DNA of 64,000 nt from Phoronis australis (taxonomy: Eukaryota > Phoronida > Phoronidae). The stretch is taken from NCBI GenBank assembly GCA_002633005.1, contig NMRA01000351.1, positions 22,792 through 86,791 of the forward strand, given 5' to 3'. Under the pieces are notes generated by a model, which worked only from the letters and a program-made list of their open reading frames with translations, made no database searches and was not told the DNA's origin. Positions within the stretch are counted from its first letter, which is position 1. Each line of letters begins with the position of its first letter. A program made the translations under genes and the position numbers. This document shows positions 35,901-47,900 of this stretch, piece after piece.

Positions 35901-38900
35901 TAATATTCCGCAAAATCTGCGGAATATTCCGCACATTTGCGGAATATTCCGCAAGTGTGCGTAATATTCAGCACACCTGCGGAACATTCCGCACTGAGTG
36001 CGGAACATTCTGCACTCAGTGCAGATTATTCCGCAAGGCAAAAATTGAACTTCTAATTAAGAAAATGCTAATTGAGGAAATCAAAATGTAACATTGTAAA
36101 CATGTTTAGGGTAAGGTATAGATTTGTTACATACCATTTTTTATGGCCCTAAGTGGATATTAAAAAAGTGCGGAACCGTTCCGCACACTTAGAGACTAAA
36201 TAATATTGTCTCATTTGAAAAAATATCGCCTTACATTTTGTGTCACATAGTCGTGAATTTTTTTAATTTAAGAAGAAAAAATAGTTATTTCCAAGTTTCC
36301 CACCAAATGGTGTAATGGGTGGAAGATGTTTGGTCACTTGACAATCAATTACAATGGCGGAACACAGCAGGTCAGAAAACGAGGGCGATTTTGAGCAAGA
36401 GCTGGACAATTATGCAGACAGAGAGGAGAAAGATACCGACAGTTACACTCAAGTACTTGAAGAATTGGACAATGAATTTGATTTCCCATTTAGCGAACTT
36501 TCACCGGCTTTACGGTCGTATGAACTCGACCCACTTGCAGGAGAAATACTGTAGACATACATGTATGTGAGCACAACCAACTGAACTATTAAGGGGTGGT
36601 CAATGTTCACAAAATTGACTCTTAAAATCACAAAGTCCACAGTAAATCTGAGTCACTCGTACTCACTATTGTCATAACGTTACGTGTCGTAGCACTCGAA
36701 GTGGACCGGGGTTGAGGGCCTGGCATCACTGGTCCTAGTGAGAATGGATGCATTTTTTTCGTAATTTATAAAATTTGCCAATACACGTACAAGGTGACGA
36801 GTACTTCATCATAGCCCCGTTTTTGGTCAAAACATGATTCCTAACAAAGTGTGACTTTTGACTGAATCGCATCGCATATTCCACACTGAAATTCCACATC
36901 CTTGTAAGGTGCACAAACCGAACCATTTCTGTGCAACTTTCTCATATTTAGGAAATTCGATCACAAATACTCTGTCAAGCTGCTGCTGCTACAGCCTCCA
37001 CCTTTTCTTGTCTGAAAACGACGGTTCCCTCCAGACTTTCCCCACAACTCCTCAGTGTCACACTGGTAAAAACAACAATGGCCGAGACAGTCTTCTACCC
37101 GTTACGCACTTCCTCGATAACCACAAAAATATATTTTTTTAAATTTTGGCTTGTTCATACCAACAGGTATACTAAAAGCTAGTAATAACATTCTTTTTGA
37201 GACACAGGGCCATGGAGGGAACTCTTTAAGAATTGACAATCAGACATACACATAAGAAAGTTTTGTTCTTGTGCTTGTGCCAAGGTTGCATGGCAATGTG
37301 TTGGCCAGAAACTTGCAGACAAGCACCATCCTCGGGGTGTAGCAAGCATGGTGAGCATGGCGGATAATGTTGTGCAGTTTGATGTCCAAGTTATGACGAA
37401 AATTGTGAATGAAATTATTCACCATGAAAAGGTTAACCAAAAATGATAAATTTTAGTAGATGTTGGACCAGAAAATAATTTTCATTTTTCTTCGAAAACG
37501 TCTTTCAGGGTCAGGACATACCTGAATAGTTGTCATTATGATATCGAAAATATCAATAAAACCAAATCAGAACTGACAGGTTGATATGACTCCAAGGCAG
37601 GCAGATATACCTAATTTTGACTCACTGATGCAACTTTTCACATAGGTCCAATGGTCATCTTGCTTTTTCTGGAAACCTAAGGGTTCATGTACTTTCCTTT
37701 TTCATGTCATTTTTAGTAAAACTATGGTTCATTAATTATCCCAGATATATTTTTCAGTTAATTACGGCTTCCCGTAATTCCCTTATAAGTAGTCGTACCC
37801 CATTCCAGAAGTGGCCTTTAGGGAGTTTAGAATTTCCCGCCATTTTGTTCTGCTGTTGGAAATTCTAAACCCTCTAAACGTCACGTCCGCAACAGGGCAT
37901 GACTAATTAATTAAATAATGGGAAGCCATAGTTAACTGAAAAATATGTCTGGGATAATCATCAAACCATGTTTTTACTAAAAATGACTTGAAACTAGGTT
38001 GCTTTCTCCTTTAAACGGATGCTTTTAAAACTGTTTTCGTGGCAATTATTGTTTTGTTTGATGTTGAGAGGCATTTTTATGCATCCACATATTTATATGT
38101 GGACGCATTTATGCCGTCATCTCCATCCGTCTGTCCGTCCGTCCGGTGTCCGGAGTCCGGCGTCTGCTGCTCTATCTCCAAAACACCTTGACATATGTTC
38201 ATGAAATATTGCACATGTGTTCCGTCCGTAGATGGGAAGGCATTATTGAACTTTCGGATGTATCCGACTTCCGGTGTGCCCCCTAGTGGCAGTTTTAGTT
38301 TGTTATTTTTACCTCTGTATNTTTTATGCATCCACATATTTATATGTGGACGCATTTATGCCGTCATCTCCATCCGTCTGTCCGTCCGTCCGGTGTCTGG
38401 AGTCCGGCGTCTGCTGCTCTATCTCCAAAACACCTTGACATATGTTCATGAAATATTGCACATGTGTTCCGTCCGTAGATGGGAAGGCATTATTGAACTT
38501 TCGGATGTATCCGACTTCCGGTGTGCCCCCTAGTGGCAGTTTTAGTTGGTTATTTTTACCTCTGTATTTCAAAAGTCTTAAATGTATTTTCATAAAATTT
38601 GGTATGTAGGCACCTAATAGTAAGATAAAGTTATCCTCTTGTTTTCGGAAGGATTCGATGCAGTTTGCGCCATCTAGTGGCCATTTTTACTGTTCTTGAA
38701 TATGTTTTTTGCATCCACCCCTCTATTAACCAAACTGCTCAAAGGATGATTGTGAAAATTAGCATGTATTTTCTTGCTGTGAAGTAGACGGCTGACGATG
38801 ATTTTCCGATGACTTCGACTACAGTGGCGCCTCCTAAATGTGTAGTTTTGTTTTTTGTGCGCCTATGCCTGTATCTCCTAAATCGTTCGCAGGATCTTTC

Positions 38901-41900
38901 CTTAATTTAGTAAGTGTATTTACATGATGTTAACAACACAAGATGACGGCTTTCAAATAGATCTGACTACTGGTGTTCCACCTAGTGGCAATTTTATTTT
39001 TTTTTGACGTTCACCTCTGTATCTTTAAAGTTCCACAAGGTAATTTCATAAAATTTGGCATACAGGCATCTGTTAATGAGATGACGCTATCTCTCGGTTT
39101 TCAGATGGATTCGACCTAGTTTGGGCCACCTTGTGGCGATTTTTACTGTTTTCGAGTCTGTTTTTTGACATCCATTCCTCTATGAACCAAACCGCTTTCA
39201 GGATAATTGTGAAAATTGGCATGTATGTTTTTACTATGAAGTGGACGGCTGACAATGCTTTTCTGACAACTTCGACTGCTGTGGCACCACCTGGTGGCAA
39301 TTTTGTTTTTTTTGGCGCTCATGGCTGTATCTCCTAAACCATTTTCAGGATCTTTACTTAATTTAGGTAGTATATTTATATGATGTTGACAACGGACGGC
39401 GACGACTTTCGGACGGTTCTGAGTACTGGTGTGCCCCCAGTGACAATTTCAGTTTTTTACGTTATTTTTACCTCTGTATCTTCAAAGGTCCTCATCAGAT
39501 TTTCATTAAATTTTGAATATAGGCATCTATTGGTGAGATGACGCTATCCTCCTGTTTTTGGATGGAATCGAGGTACGCTACCTAGTGGCCATTTTTGCTA
39601 TTTTCAAATGTCGTTTTTGGCGTCTGCCCGTCTATCAGCCAAATCGTTCTGGGGATGGTTTTGAAATTATGTTCGCAGTGTGAAGAGGACGTTTGATGAT
39701 GGCGACTTGACTAATGTGACGCCTCGTAGTGGTAGCTTTGTTTTGTTTTGCGCCCATAGCTGTACCTTCTAAACCCAATGCAGGATCTTCATTAAATTTA
39801 GGAAGTGTATTTATATGAAGATAACAACAAACGACTATGACTTTCAGGTGGATCCTACGGACGCTGTGCCCACTAGTGGAAATTTTATTTTATTCTGTTT
39901 TCATTTGTTTCTCTAAAGTTCCTTGACAGATTTTTATGAAACATTGCATGTTCCCGTTTTTGGATGGATTGTACGTTTTTGCGCCATGTAGTGGCCATTT
40001 TTACTATACAAATAATTAAATTACCCTAAAAGCGCACCATTTGCAATGCATTCGTGGGCGCGTTTCAACGCTCCACGTTGCTCTTATTTACAGAATATCT
40101 TTTCGCACACCACCTGTCCTGGCCTGGTTCTCACCCAGATAACCTATAATATATTGCCATGGTATGTCTGGTACCTTCTCATACCATTCTTCTGGTTGGT
40201 AAGTAGCCATTATACTGCAGTCTCAACATGATATCTTTAGACCATGGATTTGTATTTAACTGTGATCACAAAGTCTTAATTTTAATGAACATGGTTTTAA
40301 ATATTGAAGAACTAGCTTAATTTTAAGGCAGGAATCTGTTCTTTGAAGTTCGTTGCCCAAAACACGACAGTGGGAAGACGGGCTTACAAGCAGTATGAAA
40401 GCATCACACAGAAGCCCACAACCCTAACGAAACAGAGCCAGGTTTTTTGTGATTGATCAATACTGATTCTAAAGTCTTTAGCTGAAGTGTGTCATTTTCA
40501 ACACAGTGAATTATGGTATTGTCTGCTATTTCTTGCCAAGTTATTTCCAAAATGATCTTGAATGGACCCCTCCTGCAAGTGCATGGACAACCGTGGCGAG
40601 AGAGAACAGTCACACCATGTGTCTAATGTAACGCTATTCACGTGAATGAGGACGAATGTCTTCATTCATATGACATTTGAATTGGTAAACAACATTACAT
40701 TTGGCCACTGGTCGTAGTCTTTCACGACTGGGGTTGTTTTTCATGACAAAGTGAGGAGACTTCCAATAAGAAATAACTACATTCAATCTGTCACCAGGTT
40801 TGACCTGACCTTAATGTTATGACTCCTACAATCTTCTTAAGCACATGTTCGTCACTCAGATAGCTGTAACATTCTTAGTGGTACTAACTCAAGGTTAGAG
40901 TCAATCGTTGATATGAAAGACCTAAGGTAGTTATCAACAAAAGAATTAGTATAACCATATGATTGTTAACTAGAAGTTGTTTGATGCATTGAACTTCAAC
41001 GTTGAATGCTTGCCAATCAGAGTGAGATAGAGAGATTGTTTATTGTACTTGGAGCTAAGCTCATTTGCACATTTTACATTGCAGCATTTGGTATAGGTGG
41101 CAGTTTCATGTCCGGATATTCAATACATATACATATTTACACGTTACAATATTAGAGTTTCCTGTCTAATACCATAAGCCTTTGATATAAATAAGGATAG
41201 TCTTTTCAAAAGATTTCCAGAGTTTGTTTTGAATAAATATTTGGTGTTTGCGATGTCAGTATGCTGTCGGGATATTTCTTGTAAAAAATTCATTCTAATA
41301 TCGTTAAGTGCGGGGCAGGTAAGTAATAAGTATATTTCGTCTTCAATTTCTGAATGGTTGCAAATTTCGCAAAGTCTATCTTCCTTTGGAATGTCATGGT
41401 GCCTACCAGTTTCTATTTTCAGTTGATGTCCAGAGCACCTGAATTTGGCTAGAATTCTATGTAGAGTTGGTGGTAGACAGTAAAGATATTCTTCACGAGA
41501 TAAATCTGCTTTGATAATAGAGTAAAATGAGCACTTGCTAGAGCTCTGCACTGATGTCCTCCATTCTTGGGCACCACAATCCAACAATCTGCTTAAATTC
41601 TGATATAAATAAATCAATGTTACCCGGTCCACTTATCCATACCTCCCCAAACCCGTATTTAAATAAAATGTCTTTAAATGCACTGGCCCAATTTGCTCGT
41701 CCTCTTTCACAGTCTTCCCGCAGCATCCTGTAACTTTTCTTTGGCTATCTGGGGTTATTCATCTGTAGAATTTTGGTCCAGTAGATTATTGGTCTGCACA
41801 AGTATTTCATAGATAGTAAATGTCTGCCGCATTCTCCTCTGGCCATAACGTTACACATTTTCTTTGAGACATCAGCAACCCATTTACAGAAATCATTGTG

Positions 41901-44900
41901 AACACTTTCTATGTCTTTCGAATATACTGTACCCCATATCTCGGCACCATATAACAATATAGGAACAACCATACTATCAAACAATTTAAAACATACATGT
42001 GGGGAGCTACACTGGTCTTCACTTTGGTTAAACATGCTTTAACGTGTTCATTGCTTTTCCAGCTTGTAAAGCTGATATTCTACAATTTTCACTCCATTTT
42101 AATCTGCAAGAAAATGTCACACCAAGATACTTGTAATTAGATTTCATTTCTACCAATTTGTTATTGTAGAACCACTTTTCCTGTGCTGACAGAGTTCCGC
42201 CTCGCTTGAAGAAAACAATATTTGTCTCATCAAGATTAACACAAAGACTCCAATCCACACAGTAGTTGTGCAATACATTTTATTGTCTCTGAAGTCCAGG
42301 CACTGTGTCCGCCACAAGCACCAAATCGTCCGCAAACAGTAATGAACTTAATTCACAATCATCACACTTGATACCTCGTCCTCCATTTTCTTTGACCTCT
42401 GACACCAGTCCGCTTACCAAAACAGAGAATAACCAAGGACTCAGTATACACCCTTGTTTCACAAATTTCTTACATTCAAAATAGGGTGTGATTTGGCTCT
42501 GTATTCTCACGCAAGATTTCACTTCAGCATAAATATTCCTCAGGAGATTGAAAATTTTCCCGTGGAGATTACTTTGTAACAAACAATAAAACAGACGTGT
42601 AATTTCCAGACTGGCCTTGCTAAAGTCCACAAAGGCACAGTACATTTTCCACCTCTTTTTGATAAATTTCTGTGGGCCAAAGCTTGTAGAACAAAACTAT
42701 TATCTACGGTCGAATAACCCGCCCTAAATTCGGCTTGTTCCTCAGGGATACATTGGATTGCATCCGACCACTCAATCAGCCTTCTGTTTAATATTGATAT
42801 AAACAGCTTGCTTATGCTATCAATTAAAGAAATTCACCTGTAATTATTTGGGTTATTTTTGTCTCCTTTGTTATAGATAGGAGCGATTAATACTTTCTCC
42901 AGTTCTCTGGGAATTTTCCTGTCGCCAGTACCTTGTTGAATAGTTTGCATAATACTTCAAGGATGTCACCAGTCGGTGCTTTGAAGAATTTCTCCAAAGG
43001 TTTTGTTGTTTTTAAGTTTATTTATTTCCTGATTGATTTCGGACATGTTGATCTCTTTATTAAGTTGTACCAGGATTTCATCACCAAGTGTGTTGGCACA
43101 GTCAATTTGCAGCTTTTGTCATGCTCTCGCATTTCGTCCAACAAATTATTAAGGAATTCCCTGTTTTCCCTTACAGGCTCTGTTCAAGAGTTTTTCAAAA
43201 TAGTTATACCATTCATTCGACGAAATATCCGCTTGTTGAATACTATTCGGATTTATGATTGACTTCATGTTTGCCTAGAATTTTCTTGGATCTCTCACTG
43301 AATCACATAAGTTCTTTTCCATTTGTTCGTTATAATTCTTCTTTTTTTTCATGACAAGTTTCTTTAATTGACTTTTCATATCAATATAATGACGTAGACA
43401 GTGTATCCACACACTTTGTGGATCTGAAAAGTTTCAATAAATTATGTTTTTCTATTTTCTTTTGGAAACGTCGGACCACCTTGGCTGCTACCTGTTCACT
43501 GCGGGGTTATTGCTTATTTTCATGTCAGCGCCGCAAGCGTGGAATAATTCATTTATTAATTTAACTGCTTTGTTAATAACCATATCGATGGCTGAAGATA
43601 TTTGGGATAATTTCTCGGTGGTGTCAACGCTGCCCAGTCTATCCTTAAAACTTGAAGATTTGTGTGGCTGCCACTTGAGTCGGTGCAATGGGGTCATTCT
43701 GGCACTAGTGTTCGATCCGTCGGCATCAGCTTTCATATGTTCTAGATAACGTAGAATACACATGATAGGGAAATGGTCCGACTGGTCGTAGTTTAATACT
43801 TCAAAGTCATTTATATGGCGAAAGTGGACTTTGGTTGTACAACATATAGGTAGTAATGCACGTAACCTAGCTTGTGAGATATCACGTGGTTTTAAAAATG
43901 GCTGATGGTATACATTACTAATAATAATGTCAATGGTTTCTGCAACAGGAACATTTTATTAGCAAATGACTCAACGTCAAGTAACATCGGTTGGCATTCT
44001 GGCATGGGTGTTGAGGTGCGTAGCATGTCAATGAACTCATCACGTGACTTGATAGAAACTGCTTTGAATGTACGGCTTGAAAATTTGATCAAAGTATTTT
44101 GAAATTTTGTGAGTTTGCGTGAGAACTTGTGAGATTTACGGATTACAACGGCAAGTTAGGTTTATGAGTCTTGGGATTCCCATAGATTGGCCTATATACC
44201 CTTCGGAATAGTCACCATCAGTTACATTAAATATGTGTTGACCAGTTTGCAATTACTAACCGCTCTGATTTGGTTGTTCAACTCGCGGTTCAAATCTAAA
44301 TTGTGTGTACGACTAATAGACTGGAACTTGTCGGGCTTACTGTTTAATCTACCAAGTTTGTCAGAATATTTGGCTACTTTGTTCATAATCATATATTGCA
44401 CGGACTTGTTGGCTCGTCAGATGACAGTATGGTTGTTGTTCAGAGTGTCAGCAGCAAGAATCAGGCGATGCTGTAACGTGTGATGAGGGTACCTACTACG
44501 ACACTTATTGCTTTCAGATTTAACTTGATCTTTGATATTAACTATCTTGTTGCAATCTGGTGATATCACAGACTATACAATTTCTCAATAGCGATTTTTG
44601 AACTAGCTATTTGAAAAAAACCTGTGTTGAAAGAGTAGCTCACAAGTGTGTACAGCACGCTGGCTCTGTTTCGATAGGGTTATCAGGGCTTCTTCCATGT
44701 GTTGCATTCACACTCTCTGCTAATGTATGCCCCTTTTCCTGCTGTCACTGTATTTCACTGGTGTGTTTAATTTGTTTGTTTGTTTGTTATTGTCTCTGTG
44801 TTTTGGTATATAGCTGCACACCTGAAGAAAAAAGATTGTTTTCACCCTATAAGCTAATCAGGATGAAGCTTTCAAAAATGTTTGCATTGAACCAACCAAA

Positions 44901-47900
44901 ATAAACCACAAGTTTCACATGTCCTAACTTTGTAGTTTGTGAAGTCAATTATGTTTGTTTGACTTTTATGGTGTAGTGGGATAACTTAGTAAACACTGTT
45001 GTGGCTTGATTTAGTTCAGTTATTAAAAGTGGATGAGTTGACTGACAAAGATGTGTAGTGTAAACTGTATTTAGATTGGAAATGTGTTGGCACTTGTAAT
45101 GTATGGTAATCCTGATATCTGTATTGGCACTTGTAATGTGTGGGTAATCCTGACATGTCTATTGGCACTTGTGATGTATGGGTAATACCGATATGTCTTC
45201 ATTGTCACTTGTAATGTATGGGTAATCCTGATGTCTGTATTGGCACTTGTATTGTATGGGTAATCCTGATATCTGTATTGGCACTTGTGATGCATGGGTA
45301 ATACCGATATGTCTTCATTGTCACTTGAAATGTATGGGTAATCCTGATATATCTGTGTTGGCACTTGTAATCCATGGGTAATACCATTACCGTATTCGCC
45401 GTAATAACCACCCAGGGCGCTTAGAAAAGTTCGGTTCAGGGGGGTGCTTATTATAACCCAAGGTGGTTGAAACCCCGGTCTCTGAAACGGGTGAAATCGG
45501 AAGCTAAGATTCATCAAATTTACGCTCTGTGACGTATCTGTAATCTATGAAAGACTTTCAACAAAAGTGTGGTGCATTGCTACCAAACTTTTCTACTTAA
45601 TTACGATCATTTTACAGAAAATTGTGCTGAAATCCCAGGGCAAAAACTCGCCGACTGACTGCCTCGAAATCGCCGTCTTCAATATGGCGACTTCAATGCT
45701 TGAATAAAAATAGTTTCGACTCGAGCAAGTTACCTGAAATCTTCATTAGTTTTCTAACGTCTCTAAGATTTTTTTAAGTTCCCGTGGAGTCTGGATTAAC
45801 GGCAGGTTTAAGTACAAATCTGTGCAACATCGTGCCATCTACATGCATGATCGGCAACACGGCGAGAAAAATGTCTGGACGAACACACATGTTGTTGTCA
45901 CATGACGTTTGTTTTGAAGTTCATCTGCATTTGTGAGTAAGCGAACGTTTTCGTGTCACCAGAGTTCATTTGCCAAAGCAGAGACCGTCTTTTGGCCAGA
46001 GCCACGCAATCTAACGAGCTTGATGTGCATTGATTGTGTCTAAAGAAATTCGCACAAGCAGTAGACCTAAACCAGAGCGTGTTTCATTCAGCACTTGCCA
46101 GTCTTATGTGCTAAAAACGTTCGACATTTGTCTCGGTAAGGCCCATATTATGCCGCCCATATTAGTCGCCGTGTAGCTGGATGCGTATGTACATGTAACT
46201 ATCTGACAGTTATTTTTCGGTGTAAGGGTGTGTAAGCATTCACTGTCAGTTGTCATTTTATCGGATATTCGGCTTAAGAACACCAATTGTGGTTAATCAA
46301 ACAATCTATCTCCTAAATAACGCAAACATGTTTTATAGTATTAGAAATTGCCGGAAATTAGTGCCAATATTCATTTCTTACCGATGCTATGCTACCCGTT
46401 TCATGAATGGATAGTTCCCAAGTAATGTCTTTGATGACAGGTTCATATATGTAGCGCACGCTTCCCGGCCATGTGCGTTTAGCACCGAGTTATTTTTATT
46501 CGTGAGACAGTCGACGTGTCTGTACTGAAAGGTCAGACCATAGTAGGACACGGTCGTTGCGAGAGTAGCAACGCTGTTGCGTTCTTTTTGAAGCGCTGCG
46601 TTACTTTGAAGTGTATAGTCACGGCTAAATCCAAACGTAGCAGTGCCGCTGGTGGTCTAGAAGACCAGTGCAAAAATTTTTTGATAAATTGAAGACGTTA
46701 CTGTAGCCGAGTTTTAGGACTGTAGGTACATCATTGTTCGCACGTACATGTTCATGGACTGGGCGCTTATTTTAGCAAAGTCTGAAAACGCGTGGGGGGG
46801 CGCTTATAGGGGCATGGTCGGTTATTACGGCGAATACAGTATATCTTTGTTGGCACTTGTACTCTATGCGTAATCTCAATATGTTTGTGTTGTCACTTAT
46901 AATCTATGTGTAATACCGATATATCTGTATTGGCATTTGAAATCTATGGGTAATCCTGATATGTCTGTGTTGGCTCTTGTAATATATGGGTAATCCTGAT
47001 ATATCTGTGTTGGCACTTGTAATCTATGGGTAACCTCGTTATACCTGTGTTGACACTTGTAATCTATGGGCAGTACCGATATATCTGAGTTGGCACTTGT
47101 AATCTATGGATAATACTGATATATCTGAGTTGGCACTTGTAATCTATGGATAATACTGATATGTCTGTGTTGGCACTTGTAATCTATGGGTAATCCTGAT
47201 ATATCTGTGTTGGCACTTGTAATCTTTGAGTAATCCTGTTATACCTTTCCCTTAATTCAGTAATTCTTCACCCATTTCACATGAAAATGATTGCCAAAAT
47301 TGTGATTATCGTACCTGTGGTTCCTATTAGATTGTATGCATTGTCGTCATGATCCACTTTTTTCTGGCCAAAAGTCTTGCCATGTAGTTAACTCTTCCTC
47401 TCCCTAAGTATTGAATGTCTATTGTTGTCTTTTTGGGACTTGTGATTTGATGTCATTCACACTGGAGTCATTTGATGAGACCATTGTGTTTGTTGCCATG
47501 GTTGTTTCATGGTATTCCTGTGCCTTTCAGATCCGTCTGCTATCATCTAATGTCTGTCTGTCACCGTACAATGGTACAGAATCCCTGGTGAGTCTACACA
47601 CATGCTCTAAATGTGTGTAACAGTTGTAAAAGCTCGCCAATTTCAGGCACAAATATTTGCCAAAGTAACATTTTTTTCAAGGTTATCTAATGCGCTGTTA
47701 AAGCCCATAATTTTTTTAAAGTATTTTCCAATGGTACAGTTATAGTTATGGTGCAGAACTGGAACATGTTAAAGCGTTAATCTGATGGTAAATATCTTTT
47801 ATGAAATCATGAGAAAGTAAAATGTCAGCTGTCGGCCATATTGTGTGCTAAAAGTGTGAGATATTACCGTACATTAACATGAGACTGGTTCTTATTATAC

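Larger units (their letters stand above)
30175..36231. mobile_element. Giant palindromic element of GCGGAAC/GTTCCGC modules
   Basis: The ends AGGCGATATTTTTTCAAATG and its complement are flanked by TA on both sides (30173-30174, 36232-36233). From each end inward about 660 bp of unique-looking sequence is mirrored, including the TATACCTTACCCTAAACATG block, the GCGGAATATTCCGC cluster and the CCCAATAAACATGAATTACA-like block. Further inward are arrays of 360-545 bp units, six in the left arm and four in the right, in opposite orientations. Each unit holds one to three interrupted palindromes GCGGAACGGTTCCGC, often joined by AT. There is no transposase. A single N (34010) lies near the symmetry point. 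The 213-codon frame at 31170-30529 is array translation. Confidence 0.85.
36263..37142. mobile_element. THAP-element relic with convergent genes, related to 1014-2570
   Basis: The left end has GTAATGGGTGGAAGATGT (about 36312) and the right end, on the minus strand, has GTAACGGGTAGAAGACTGT (about 37100). TTAA tetranucleotides lie at both outer sides (36263 or 36268; 37139). It contains the plus-strand acidic ORF 36354-36554 and a minus-strand THAP relic. The element starts within 35 bp of the end of the giant palindrome. Confidence 0.6.
41030..44480 (-). mobile_element. Dead non-LTR retrotransposon (LINE)
   Basis: Minus-strand fragments in the order of a LINE ORF2. The endonuclease end YDQSDHFPIMCIL (about 43800-43750) contains the S-D-H motif. 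A linker with LKWQPHKSSSF follows (43680). Reverse transcriptase pieces are AFVDFSKA (42636), KQGCILSPWLFSVL and the catalytic LLFADDLVLVA (about 42336). Then come YKYLGVTFSCRLKWS (about 42130), PILLYGAEIWG (about 41950) and a C-terminal C-x2-C...C segment, LCEICNHSEIEDE. The frame changes at least five times and there are stops, so it is inactive. Upstream sequence to 44480 may be decayed 5' ORF. The clade is not assigned. Confidence 0.85.

Noticed and set aside
30171-36235. TTAA target duplication for the giant palindrome, by analogy with the AGGCG start of the Kolobok elements
   Set aside because: The flanks read CATA and TACA. Only TA is shared, so I did not place it in the TTAA group despite the AGGCG start.
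45071-45517. 148-codon minus-strand open frame with repeated HTLQV/YITSAN
   Set aside because: It is the 40-bp minisatellite read in one frame and it runs on into the inserted transposon.
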